Shown: positions 1 to 7,181 of the stretch, one piece after another
Layout: each line of letters starts with the position of its first letter
Position numbering within the stretch: position 1 is the stretch's first letter
Source: CAYOVG01 sp964407285
GTDB lineage: Bacteria; Desulfobacterota; Syntrophobacteria; Syntrophobacterales; Syntrophobacteraceae
Direction of reading: 5' to 3'
Assembly: GCA_964407285.1 (NCBI GenBank)
Contig: CAYOVG010000143.1
Coordinates: 1-16,138 of the forward strand
DNA length: 16,138 nt
Position numbers and translations under genes: made by a program
The notes under the pieces: model-generated
Told to the model about the DNA's origin: nothing
The model's database searches: none
Seen by the model: the letters and a program-made list of their open reading frames with translations, nothing else

Positions 1-679
1 GGCTCAGGCCGCTGATGATGCGGTTTCGCATGGGAAAGTGGCCGGGCGCGGGCGGCGTCCCCAGGGGGAATTCCGAATATATGGCTCCCGAACAAACTAT
101 TTTCCTTCGAAGTTCACTATTTGCACGAGGGTAATCCATGTCAAGACCGCAGCCCACGACGGCGAGGGTGCGCCCGCCGTTCGCCTTGAGCGCCCCGCGG
201 TGGGCCGCGCCGTCGACCCCGACGGCGAGGCCGCTCACGACGGTGATGCCGCGCCCGGCCAGGTCCGCGCAGAGCCGCTCCGTAAAGGCCATGCCCAGGG
301 GGGACGCGGCGCGGGACCCGACGACGGAGACGGACACCAGGTCGCGCGGCTCGATGCTCCCCTCGACGAAGAGCACGGCGGGAGGGTCGGGAATGGGGGC
401 GAGGTTGGACGGGTAGCCGGGGTCGCCGAGGCAGAGCATCGTGACGCCCTTCCGGCGGAGGGTGTCCAGTTCGGCTTCCGGGGAGCGGATGGTCCGCTTC
501 GCGGCGAGGGCGGAGACGGCCTCCCGGCGCAGGCCGTGGACGCCGGCGAGGTCCCCGGCGGAAGCCCGGAGCGCCGCCGAGGGCGACCCGAAGCGCTCGA
601 CCAGTCTCAGGATGGAACGGTTCCCGAGGCCGGGCGTCAGCTTGAGCGTCAGCCAGGCGATCCGCTCCGTGTGATTCAT
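1..679 (-). CDS. dprA: DNA-processing protein DprA/Smf, C-terminal part beyond window
   Basis: DprA loads RecA onto incoming single-stranded DNA during transformation and is widespread even in bacteria not known to be competent. The reverse strand reads 226 codons from ATG 679 to the window edge. Residues 1-65 resemble the N-terminal SAM/HhH-like region (WLTLKLTPGLGNRSI). The Rossmann-like DprA domain follows: YPSNLAPIPDPPAVLFVEGS (89-108), VVGSR (119-123), SGLAVGVDGAAHRGAL (149-164), VVGCGLDMDYPRAN (184-197) and FPMRNRIISGLS (215-226), all hallmarks of the family. Full-length DprA is usually 290-380 aa, so roughly the last third lies outside. The ribosome site before ATG 679 is weak (GGAAG nearby), so the exact start is less certain than the identity. 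It is transcribed divergently from the U32 gene. Confidence 0.95.
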   Translation of the reverse strand, partial: MNHTERIAWLTLKLTPGLGNRSILRLVERFGSPSAALRASAGDLAGVHGLRREAVSALAAKRTIRSPEAELDTLRRKGVTMLCLGDPGYPSNLAPIPDPPAVLFVEGSIEPRDLVSVSVVGSRAASPLGMAFTERLCADLAGRGITVVSGLAVGVDGAAHRGALKANGGRTLAVVGCGLDMDYPRANSELRRKIVCSGAIYSEFPLGTPPAPGHFPMRNRIISGLS

Positions 680-729
680 TTCAGCTTCCGATCCCATTCC
701 GGTGACCTGCCTCCACTGGCGGGGGTGGG

Positions 730-914
730 GTTGCGGGTTCAGTGTTGCGAGTTGCGCGTTACGGGTTGCGGGTTCCGCGTTTCGAGTTGTCGGTTGCGCG
801 TTACGGGCTTCGGGCTTCGGGTTGCGAGTTGCCGGTTGCGGGTCCCGCGTTACGGGTTCTCCAAATTCATGGGCTGCGGGTTCCGCATCGCAACTTGTTC
901 GTTCCGGGTTTCGC
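730..914. repeat. Degenerate 7-bp tandem array, unit GTTNCGN
   Basis: Nineteen heptamers run in perfect register from 730 to 862 (for example GTTGCGG, GTTGCGA, GTTACGG, GTTCCGC, GCTTCGG). After 10 interrupting bases (863-872), six more run from 873 to 914 (GCTGCGG, GTTCCGC, ATCGCAA, CTTGTTC, GTTCCGG, GTTTCGC). The length is not a multiple of three, so the open frames across it (Arg-Val-x-Gly-like strings in all three frames) are by-products and not genes. It lies between the divergent dprA and U32 genes. Similar degenerate G/T/C-rich heptamer arrays occur between genes in various environmental genomes; I know no established function. Confidence 0.85.
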
Positions 915-988
915 CGTTCCCACACTCCAGGCCGACGCTCTCCGGCGCCGTGCGTGCTGACGCGATGGTCCGGACGAGGCGACGACAG

Positions 989-1008
989 GGCGGGGTTTCG
1001 TCCCCGCC
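989..1008. repeat. Perfect 7-bp hairpin, copy of a dispersed repeat
   Basis: GGCGGGG (989-995) and CCCCGCC (1002-1008) flank a 6-nt loop. No T-run follows on either strand, so it is not a classic terminator. The 17 bases 992-1008 recur exactly at 15553-15569 in another intergenic region, which marks it as part of a dispersed repeat. Confidence 0.6.
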
Positions 1009-1119
1009 GTTCCTCTCCGCGCTCTCAAACCATCCATACTCAAGCCATGTATACTCTCAAAAACCCGCGTAAGCCCCGGGCTGTATTCCCCATTTCCATG
1101 CTGTTTGCCTTCTCCGGTG

Positions 1120-1125
1120 TATAAT
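1120..1125 (+). promoter_or_regulatory. Candidate -10 box upstream of the U32 gene
   Basis: A perfect TATAAT at 1120-1125, with TG directly before it, stands 89 bp before the U32 start in a locally AT-richer segment. No convincing -35 is visible at 16-18 bp spacing, so this would depend on the strong -10. The leader it implies is about 80 nt. No riboswitch or attenuator was recognised in it. Confidence 0.35.
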
Positions 1126-1213
1126 GATACCTACAGGTGCTTTTCAGATTTGTCAAACGTAACTGTCATTTCGGTCGAGATCGTTCAAATTTCGATAATC
1201 GAGGGGATGAGGA

Positions 1214-3064
1214 TTGGAAAAACCCCGGAGTACGCACATTTCGCACAATACCCCCGCTACCGTTGCAGGCCCTGCAGGCAATGCGAGCCGTACCGGCAAT
1301 GCGAGCCCCGCCGGCAATGCGAACCATACCGCTACCGCGAGCCATTCCGGAAATACGCCCGGTACGCGCCATACCCGCAAGCGTGGAATCAAGCCGGAAC
1401 TCCTCGCGCCCGGCGGAAGCCTCGAAAAATGCCGCATCGCCTTCCTCTACGGCGCGGACGCCGTCTACGTGGGCGGCAAGGAATGGGGGCTCAGGGCCTA
1501 TGCGAAAAACCTCGACCGGGAAGAACTGGCGGAAGGCTGCCGCATGGCCCGCGGAATGGGCAAAAAGCTCTACGTGACGGTCAACATCTTCCCCACGGAA
1601 TCCGACCTCGCGGCGCTTCCCGGCTACCTGGAATACCTCGGTGATATCGGGGCGGACGCCGTGATCATGAGCGACCCCGGCGCGATCAGCCTGGCGAAGA
1701 AATACTGCCCCTCCATCCCCATCCACCTGAGCACCCAGGCGAACACGACCAACTCCGCCGCCGTCCTGTTCTGGCGGGATCAGGGAGTTCGCCGGATCAA
1801 CCTTGCCCGGGAGATTTCCTTCGACGACCTGCGGGCCGTCAGCGAGCGGACCGGCGGATACGCGGGCGCGGGCGCGGATGTGGATGTGGGCGAGAGCGTG
1901 AACGCGGGCGGAGGCGTGGACATAGACCTATGCGGAAGACTGAACCCCGGTGAAGCGGGAAGCGCGGACGACCGGCCCGGCGGCGCGAGTTCCACGGGGG
2001 AGCGACCCGGCCGGGAGCACAGCGGCGTCGAACTGGAGGTTTTCGTCCACGGGGCGATGTGCATGTCCTATTCGGGGCGGTGCCTCATGAGCGCCTTCAT
2101 GGCGGGACGAAGCGCCAACCGGGGCCGCTGCACGCAGCCGTGCCGGTGGTCCTACTCGCTCGTGGAGGAAAAACGCCCCGGCGAGTACTTCCCCGTCTTC
2201 GAGGACGCCAGGGGGACCTACATTTTCAACTCCAGGGACCTTTGCCTGCTCGGCGAACTCGGCCGCCTCATGGAGGCGGGAGTCGATTCCTTCAAGATCG
2301 AAGGCCGGATGAAGGGGGCGCTGTACCTGGCCGGAACCGTCCGGACCTACCGGCGGGCCATCGACAGGTACTGGGAGCATCCGGAGGACTACCGGGTCGA
2401 GGACGGCTGGATGGACGACCTGGAAAAGATCAGCCACCGCCCGTACACGAAGGGGTTCCTGTTCCGCGATCGGGACCGCATGGAGGGAAAGGACCATGGG
2501 GGCGACAGCCGTACGAGTGAGGATCGTATGGGCCGGAAAAATCTTGCGGGAAACGGCGACATGAGCGAGGACCGTGCGAGCGGCAAGAATCCCGTAGGGA
2601 ACGACGACGTGAATGAGAACCGTATGGGCGGGAAGAATCTCATTGGCGGCGGCGACATGGGCGAAGACCGTGCGAGCGGGAGGAATCTCATGGCGAACGG
2701 CGACACGAGCGAAGACCGTGCGAGCCGGAAGCGCCTTATGGATGGAAATGTCGATGAGTTCACCAATTATGTCCAGACGCACACCCTGGCCGGACTCGTC
2801 CGCCCCGACCCGCTGACTCGCGGTCGTCTCTGTATGGAAGTCAGAAGCCGCCTGACGGTCGGGATGCGCCTCGAATTCCTGTACCCCGACGGTAGAACGA
2901 TCCATTACAATCTCGACCGGATCGAAGACCTCGACGGCAACCCCCTCGCGATTGCCCATCCCAATACATGGATCTCCCTGCCGGTCCCCTTCGAGACCTT
3001 TCCCCTCCAGGTCATCCGCATGACCCGGATTGACGGTGCGATCACAGAGCAACCCAATCCGTAA
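1214..3064 (+). CDS. Peptidase U32 family protein (TrhP/RlhA-like) with low-complexity inserts
   Basis: U32 proteins were named as collagenase-like peptidases, but studied bacterial members (TrhP/YegQ, RlhA/YdcP, UbiU/V) act in tRNA or rRNA hydroxylation or in O2-independent ubiquinone synthesis and often carry a 4Fe-4S cluster. The barrel begins at residue 59 (KPELLAPGGSLEK) and continues through GADAVYVGG, VTVNIFPTE and HLSTQANTTN. A Cys set C283-x6-C290-x15-C306-x3-C310 (HGAMCMSYSGRC, RGRCTQPCRW) is the likely cluster site. FNSRDLCLL and SFKIEGRMKG (about 359-368) follow, and residues 515-616 form the C-terminal beta domain. At 616 aa it exceeds the usual 400-450 because of inserts at about 22-51, 214-271 and 420-515. 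An in-frame TGA (1208-1210) blocks an earlier start; TTG 1214 has GAGGGG at 7-nt spacing, and no in-frame ATG precedes the domain. It converges with the NACHT gene 71 bp away. The substrate is undetermined. Confidence 0.9.
   Translation: MEKPRSTHISHNTPATVAGPAGNASRTGNASPAGNANHTATASHSGNTPGTRHTRKRGIKPELLAPGGSLEKCRIAFLYGADAVYVGGKEWGLRAYAKNLDREELAEGCRMARGMGKKLYVTVNIFPTESDLAALPGYLEYLGDIGADAVIMSDPGAISLAKKYCPSIPIHLSTQANTTNSAAVLFWRDQGVRRINLAREISFDDLRAVSERTGGYAGAGADVDVGESVNAGGGVDIDLCGRLNPGEAGSADDRPGGASSTGERPGREHSGVELEVFVHGAMCMSYSGRCLMSAFMAGRSANRGRCTQPCRWSYSLVEEKRPGEYFPVFEDARGTYIFNSRDLCLLGELGRLMEAGVDSFKIEGRMKGALYLAGTVRTYRRAIDRYWEHPEDYRVEDGWMDDLEKISHRPYTKGFLFRDRDRMEGKDHGGDSRTSEDRMGRKNLAGNGDMSEDRASGKNPVGNDDVNENRMGGKNLIGGGDMGEDRASGRNLMANGDTSEDRASRKRLMDGNVDEFTNYVQTHTLAGLVRPDPLTRGRLCMEVRSRLTVGMRLEFLYPDGRTIHYNLDRIEDLDGNPLAIAHPNTWISLPVPFETFPLQVIRMTRIDGAITEQPNP
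1277..1366 (+). repeat. 18-bp in-frame tandem repeat, five units, in the U32 N-terminus
   Basis: Five 18-bp units begin at 1277, 1295, 1313, 1331 and 1349. They encode GNASRT, GNASPA, GNANHT, ATASHS and GNTPGT (residues 22-51). The first three share GGCAATGCGA and the last two are more diverged. The array lies before the conserved U32 domain and probably forms a disordered tail. Confidence 0.8.
1853..2026 (+). repeat. Low-complexity insert inside the U32 barrel
   Basis: Residues about 214-271 separate two normally adjacent U32 segments (ISFDDLRAVSERT and VELEVFVHGAMC). The first half is a loose 6-bp G-rich pattern giving alternating Gly/Ala and Val/Asp (GAGADVDVGESVNAGGGVDI). The second half is Gly/Arg/Ser-rich without a clean period. 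It is probably a flexible surface loop. Confidence 0.6.
2471..2758 (+). repeat. 48-bp in-frame tandem repeat, six units, inside the U32 gene
   Basis: Six 48-bp units start at 2471, 2519, 2567, 2615, 2663 and 2711. Each encodes 16 residues of the form E-D-R-(M/A)-x-x-(K/R)-N-L-x-x-N-G-D-x-S. Units alternate between EDRM- and EDRAS-beginning versions. The first unit (RDRMEGKDHGGDSRTS) grows out of ordinary U32 sequence (FRDRDRMEG), which suggests how the array started. Charged Asp/Arg/Asn/Gly content predicts a disordered linker before the C-terminal domain. Confidence 0.85.
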
Positions 3065-3135
3065 ATGCCGGCACCACCCTGGGCTCCTGGTTACGGATCA
3101 TCTGACATCGAGTGGGATACCTGCATCTTGGCGAC

Positions 3136-6100
3136 TCATTCACTTTCTAATTCGATATCTTCACCAAAAATGAACTTCAAGGCTTCCTTTGCGAGCTTTC
3201 TAACATTCTTCGATTCATCATGGTTCGCACGGTCCCGTATCAGGGGCAGCGTATCGGGATCATCCCTGTAGTGCTCTGCCAGTGCGCCAATGGCGGTACT
3301 GCGTACATCCTCATCAGCATCCCCAACCGCGCGGTCACGGATCAGGGGCAGCGTATCGGGCTCATCNNNNNNNNNNNNNNNNNNNNNNNNNNNNNNNNNN
3401 NNNNNNNNNNNNNNNNNNNNNNNNNNNNNNNNNNNNNNNNNNNNNNNNNNNNNNNNNNNNNNNNNNGGCAGCGTATCGGGCTCATCCCTGTAGTGCTCTG
3501 CCAGTGCCTCAATGGCGGTACGGCATACATCCTCATGAGCATCCCCAACCGCGCGGTCACGGATCAGGGGCAGCGTACCGGGATCATCCCTGTAGTGCTC
3601 TACCAGTGCAAATGTGGCGGTACCGCGTACAGACCAATGAACATCCTCAACCGCGCGGTCACGGATCAGGGGCAGCGTACCGGGATCATCCCTGTAGTGC
3701 CACGCCAGTGCAAATGTGGCGGTACCGCGTACAGACCAATGAACATCCTCAACCGCGCGGTCACGGATCAGGGCCAGCGTATCGGGATCATCCCTGTAGT
3801 GCTCTACCAGTGCAAATGTGGCGGTACCGCGTACATCCTCATGAGCGCGGGAACGGGCCAGACGAAACAATGTCTTGCATGTTGCGGGATTGTCGCGCCA
3901 CCCTACAGCCAATGAATAAGGTACGAACAAGAGGTGCTCACGAACATCGGAATCAGCATATTCTTGAACCACTGCAAGTACTTCTTCTCTTCCCTTGCCC
4001 AAGGACCCAATGACGCTTCCCGCTATTTCGGCATTTACACTTATCCGCGGTATTGTCGATGGCAGCAAACTCCTCAACCATTTGACCATCGGTTCTACAT
4101 TCGGCCGGCTGGATCCGATACTCTTGATGAATGGCATCAGGTGCTTGTTTACACTTGTTGTTTTATCGTAGAAAACAACACCTTGAAGGAGAAAGTCCAA
4201 ATACCCACAGATATCTTCCAGCAGCAACCCGGCAATATCGGCAAGAGAGGCTGGATTCTTGATCTCGCTCAAGCATTGCGCAGCAAGGTAGAGGCGCCAG
4301 GGAGGCTCCGCCTCATCCCATCCGGAGTCATTGATCTCTCTCGCAAGATAGCGGATGAGTTCCCCTGCGAACTTCTCACCGATCATGCTGCAGATGAGAC
4401 GCAGCACTTCATCCCAGTTCCGGTCTTCCCAGTGCCGCCCGAACACCTCGCTCTTTAATTTATCCATGGGCATATCCGGCGTCTTCTCGAATAGGTGCAC
4501 AAAACCGGCGGCACAGAAGTATTCCAGGAAAGCCCGATGGACAAATCCGTATAGGTTTGCCCCGTACAGGGAAAGGATGTAATTTCGCTCCCGGAACTGG
4601 TCTATCATGGCGCGCGCGATGCGAGCGGCCATGTCGGGCGTCTGCAAATAGCGTTCTTTCAGATACCGTTCGAACTCGTCCTCGAGATGTTCCCTGTGGA
4701 TGTAATTCCCGCCGAGTCCGCCCGCGTTGCCCTGCATCCTCATGGCGACCCTGCGGAGGAGTTCCTTCCTGTCGTCCTCATCCACAAAGTCCATGCCCAC
4801 ATTGTGGCTCTTCAGGTGTTTGTTCACATCCCAATGCTGGATCAGGACGGCGGCCGCATGGTCGTAGAGCTTCCACCTCTCCCGGGGTAGTTCCTGGTGC
4901 TTGCCGATGATGGCCATAATGGTCAGGAGCATGGGGTTGCCCGCCAACTGGCGAATCGAGGGAGATTCCTTGAATGAGCGCATAATGCGCTCTTTACGCT
5001 CCGCGGCTTCGCCGGAACGGTCTGAAAGGGCCAGGTCGTACCATCTGTCGACAAACGCCTCCGCCTGGCTTTCGTCAAGGTCCTGCAGCGTAAAATGGTG
5101 GAATCCCGCGTCCGTGAATATCTTCCTGCCGTAACCGTAGATCCGGCTGGTGACGACAATCCTTGCTTTGGGGTAGTCCGTCTTGAAACCGGTAATCCGA
5201 CGGGCGATACGCTCCCTCTCCGACGGGTCGAATATCTCGTCGAGTCCATCGAAGACGACAACCGCCCGCCCGTCCTCGCTGAGATATCGACTCAGCTCCG
5301 CCGCATTGAGACGCCACCCTTCGGTCTTCCCCATGTACTCGAGGAATTGCAGGAATGTATCGCACTTGCCGTCCGTGCAGAGCCCCCAATAGTTCCTCAG
5401 TTCGATGAGGAGAGGCAGATAGTTGTCCAGCGCGGGACTCAGTTTCGGATCTTTTCCGGGATCAATGAGGTTCAGCAGGAGATAGCGGGCCAGAGTCGAT
5501 TTTCCCGAACCGGGATGTCCCAGGATGACCGCGTGCCGATAGCGCTGATCCGCCGATACGTCGAGAACGCCCACGGCTGGTTTGGACTGGTAGGACCTGC
5601 AGTCCGCGGTTATGGAAGCGATATCGCATCTCAGCGCTTCGGGAAAATCCTCCGGGTTTATCTCCCGTTCCCGGAGCATCTTCTCCCATATCTCCTTCGG
5701 CAATTCCATGGGTGGGGGGTCTTCGCGAACGCTTTGCTCCACGAAAACGGACCGGAGCTGAATCTGGAGGAATTCCTCCTTCTGGGGCGGAGTGAGAGCT
5801 TCCATATCGAGGCGCCCGTAGCACTCTCTCATCTTTTCGAAGTATTTCTTAGGGTCGAAATGCGGACCTAACTCAACAGGAGGGAGCCGGCCCTGCTCCT
5901 TCTCCCACAGGTGTATTGCCTGGCTGACCTTTGCCTCGAGGTCTTCGGCAAAGTCAAATGGAGGGGACATCCACTTCTTGCTCAGTTCCGTCCTGAGATT
6001 GTCGATCCGAGCACCGTCCCGGTCCACAAACTTACGAGGCCACTGAGCATCTTCGTGAAGAATAAAAATGAGACACGGTTTCTTCAGACTCTCGGCCTGC

Positions 6101-6369
6101 CTGTACTCCAGTTCCGTTATGGAGAGCCCCCGCGGGTTGTCGTGGTCGGGAATATACCCGTACCTCCAGGCAAAGACGCCGATGTAAACATCGCAGTCGG
6201 CAACGTCTCGGAGGCATCTGTCGAGCGGACGCTTATCTTCCGCGGCATAGTATTCCATTGCCATATCGATATGGCCCGTTTTCCGAATGGCGTTACGAAC
6301 CTTCTCCCGGTATTCCTTCAGGTCCTCGTAAGTCGATGAAACGTAGATCCTTGCTTCCCTTGCCGCCAC
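3136..6369 (-). CDS. DUF4062-NACHT-HEAT STAND ATPase (NLR-like, candidate anti-phage protein)
   Basis: Numbering is from GTG 6369, chosen because GGAGG lies 5 nt upstream; the frame stays open to 6432. Residues about 6-155 are DUF4062 (ARIYVSSTYEDLKEYRE, YIGVFAWRYGYIP, ITELEYRQAESLKKPCLIF), a TIR-like-fold domain common at the N-terminus of STAND proteins. The NACHT NTPase has Walker A GHPGSGKST (284-292), Walker B VVVFDGLDE (370-378), sensor RIVVTSR (403-409), GNPMLLTIMA (477-486) and FVHRAFLEYFCA (609-620). After a helical linker, 34-residue HEAT-like repeats begin near 846 and run almost to the end (FGEDIELESE). Related bacterial NACHT/STAND proteins sense phage components and trigger cell death or dormancy. 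Here that role is inferred from architecture alone. The gene stands by itself and looks less GC-rich than its neighbours, which suggests transfer. Its true length is unknown because of the N gap. Confidence 0.9.
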   Translation of the reverse strand: MAAREARIYVSSTYEDLKEYREKVRNAIRKTGHIDMAMEYYAAEDKRPLDRCLRDVADCDVYIGVFAWRYGYIPDHDNPRGLSITELEYRQAESLKKPCLIFILHEDAQWPRKFVDRDGARIDNLRTELSKKWMSPPFDFAEDLEAKVSQAIHLWEKEQGRLPPVELGPHFDPKKYFEKMRECYGRLDMEALTPPQKEEFLQIQLRSVFVEQSVREDPPPMELPKEIWEKMLREREINPEDFPEALRCDIASITADCRSYQSKPAVGVLDVSADQRYRHAVILGHPGSGKSTLARYLLLNLIDPGKDPKLSPALDNYLPLLIELRNYWGLCTDGKCDTFLQFLEYMGKTEGWRLNAAELSRYLSEDGRAVVVFDGLDEIFDPSERERIARRITGFKTDYPKARIVVTSRIYGYGRKIFTDAGFHHFTLQDLDESQAEAFVDRWYDLALSDRSGEAAERKERIMRSFKESPSIRQLAGNPMLLTIMAIIGKHQELPRERWKLYDHAAAVLIQHWDVNKHLKSHNVGMDFVDEDDRKELLRRVAMRMQGNAGGLGGNYIHREHLEDEFERYLKERYLQTPDMAARIARAMIDQFRERNYILSLYGANLYGFVHRAFLEYFCAAGFVHLFEKTPDMPMDKLKSEVFGRHWEDRNWDEVLRLICSMIGEKFAGELIRYLAREINDSGWDEAEPPWRLYLAAQCLSEIKNPASLADIAGLLLEDICGYLDFLLQGVVFYDKTTSVNKHLMPFIKSIGSSRPNVEPMVKWLRSLLPSTIPRISVNAEIAGSVIGSLGKGREEVLAVVQEYADSDVREHLLFVPYSLAVGWRDNPATCKTLFRLARSRAHEDVRGTATFALVEHYRDDPDTLALIRDRAVEDVHWSVRGTATFALAWHYRDDPGTLPLIRDRAVEDVHWSVRGTATFALVEHYRDDPGTLPLIRDRAVGDAHEDVCRTAIEALAEHYRDEPDTLXXXXXXXXXXXXXXXXXXXXXXXXXXXXXXXXXXDEPDTLPLIRDRAVGDADEDVRSTAIGALAEHYRDDPDTLPLIRDRANHDESKNVRKLAKEALKFIFGEDIELESE
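3205..3834 (-). repeat. 102-bp (34-aa) near-identical HEAT-like repeat array
   Basis: On the minus strand, units begin at 3834, 3732, 3630 and 3528 (last cut by the gap). After the gap, a partial unit runs to 3307 and a unit runs 3306-3205, with a terminal half unit beyond. The word CAGCGT recurs at 3247, 3349, 3469, 3571, 3673 and 3775: spacing is 102 bp except across the gap (120). Units 1 and 2 differ at 6 of 102 bases, and units 2 and 3 at 10 of 102. A unit reads VRGTATFALVEHYRDDPxTL followed by xLIRDRAVEDVHWS or variants. The two-helix pattern with AL, HYRDDP and LIRDRA fits HEAT/ARM-type solenoids. Confidence 0.9.
3367..3466. other. Assembly gap, exactly 100 N, inside the HEAT array
   Basis: A run of exactly 100 N is the conventional placeholder for unknown length. 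The 20 bases before it (3347-3366) and after it (3467-3486) are identical. The inter-repeat distance across the gap is 120 instead of 102, so 100 is not the real length in a regular array. The reading frame happens to be kept across it. Confidence 0.97.
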
Positions 6370-6544
6370 GAATCCCTCCGAAGCCGATGGCCATCCACGC
6401 GGCCATGTCCCAAACCGTCTTGCCCGAATCACCTCGCGCGCGAACCATTCTGTCTGCCCGCCGCATTCCGCGCGATGCGCCCCGGAACCCTATCAAGAAC
6501 GCGCCTCGTAGCCGTATCAAGCTGCATATTTACTCGAAGATCCA

Positions 6545-6572
6545 ATTATCAGCGTATGGATTTTACCAACAA
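6545..6572 (-). promoter_or_regulatory. Candidate sigma-70 promoter for the NACHT gene
   Basis: On the minus strand, TTGTTG (6572-6567) and GATAAT (6550-6545) are separated by 16 bp, about 175 bp upstream of GTG 6369. This is the most AT-rich patch upstream of the gene. The match is reasonable but not decisive, and the leader would be long. Confidence 0.3.
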
Positions 6573-6800
6573 TGAGGCGCTATCCGCAAGAACTTTTGAT
6601 TAGATATGAAGCTGTAGATTTCCATGCGACCTGGAAGGCGACGATGTAGACCTGGGATATCGTCCTGGCGGCCCGAAATCGGCGAGAAATCGCGGGTGCA
6701 TACGAGAAGGCCGTCGGTTTGCTCGCAAGCGATGAGACAACCGCTGGCCGAAAGGAACGGGGATAGCCCCGGGAGCGACTCGCCCGGGCAATGAGCGCGG
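6563..6800 (-). pseudogene. Possible decayed PIN-domain (VapC-like) fragment
   Basis: One minus-strand frame contains SGCLIACEQTDGLLVCTRDF followed by SPISGR. This resembles the C-terminal half of PIN-domain ribonucleases, where the pattern is roughly D-x-x-IA-x-A, then a hydrophobic strand and T-(R/N)-x-x-DF. The Asp expected before LIA is Gly here, and nothing upstream in this frame shows the N-terminal PIN motif or a paired antitoxin. If the match is real it is an inactive remnant. It may equally be chance, as overlapping frames here are also open. Confidence 0.2.
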
Positions 6801-7181
6801 GCGCGGCAGGCGTCGAACAATGGGCAACCGGCCGCATCCAGTCTCGAGCGGTGGAGCGCAAAGACCCGGAACCAACGGTCCCGCCTCGGGCCGAATGCTC
6901 CAGCGGGATGAAACTGTCCCGTTCGACATCCATATTTCTCATATGCGGTTCTTCGTGCAACCGTCATTCTTGCCAAATAAAAAATCACCTATCGAATCTG
7001 ACGCTGGATTCCGGCGCGGGATTCTGCTACTGCATCTCCAGGGAAGGGCGCCGCCGCTCCTGTCACGCTGAAAGGTGATGCGGCGCGCATCCTACCGTGT
7101 TGGACATTTCCGTTCCTGGTGACGCCTCATCAGGATGGAATGGACATCGTCAATCCAAATCCGAACAGGAGAGGTGAAGCT

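Larger units (their letters stand above)
6433..7181. other. Gene-poor accessory stretch upstream of the NACHT gene
   Basis: About 750 bp without a convincing gene. It holds the candidate NACHT promoter and the possible PIN fragment. It also holds an AT-rich patch at about 6955-6995 and a segment near 7008-7022 that resembles half of a common ATTCC/GGAAT-type dispersed repeat. Several overlapping frames are open, but none shows a family signature, and base composition is irregular compared with the flanking genes. Confidence 0.5.

Noticed and set aside
38..1124. Several long plus-strand frames over the left end
   Set aside because: They are antisense to dprA, whose family motifs read clearly on the minus strand, or run through the 7-bp array, which keeps all frames open without coding value.
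1928..3052. 374-codon minus-strand frame under the U32 gene
   Set aside because: It is antisense to intact U32 motifs. The 48-bp in-frame array keeps the opposite strand open as well. No family signature.
3205..3834. CRISPR array
   Set aside because: Unit is 102 bp, without the short repeat plus unique spacer pattern, and it is in frame with a protein.
3220..4013. Plus-strand repetitive frames opposite the HEAT array
   Set aside because: Mirror of the 102-bp repeats. The minus strand has a complete DUF4062-NACHT protein, and the plus frames have no domain.
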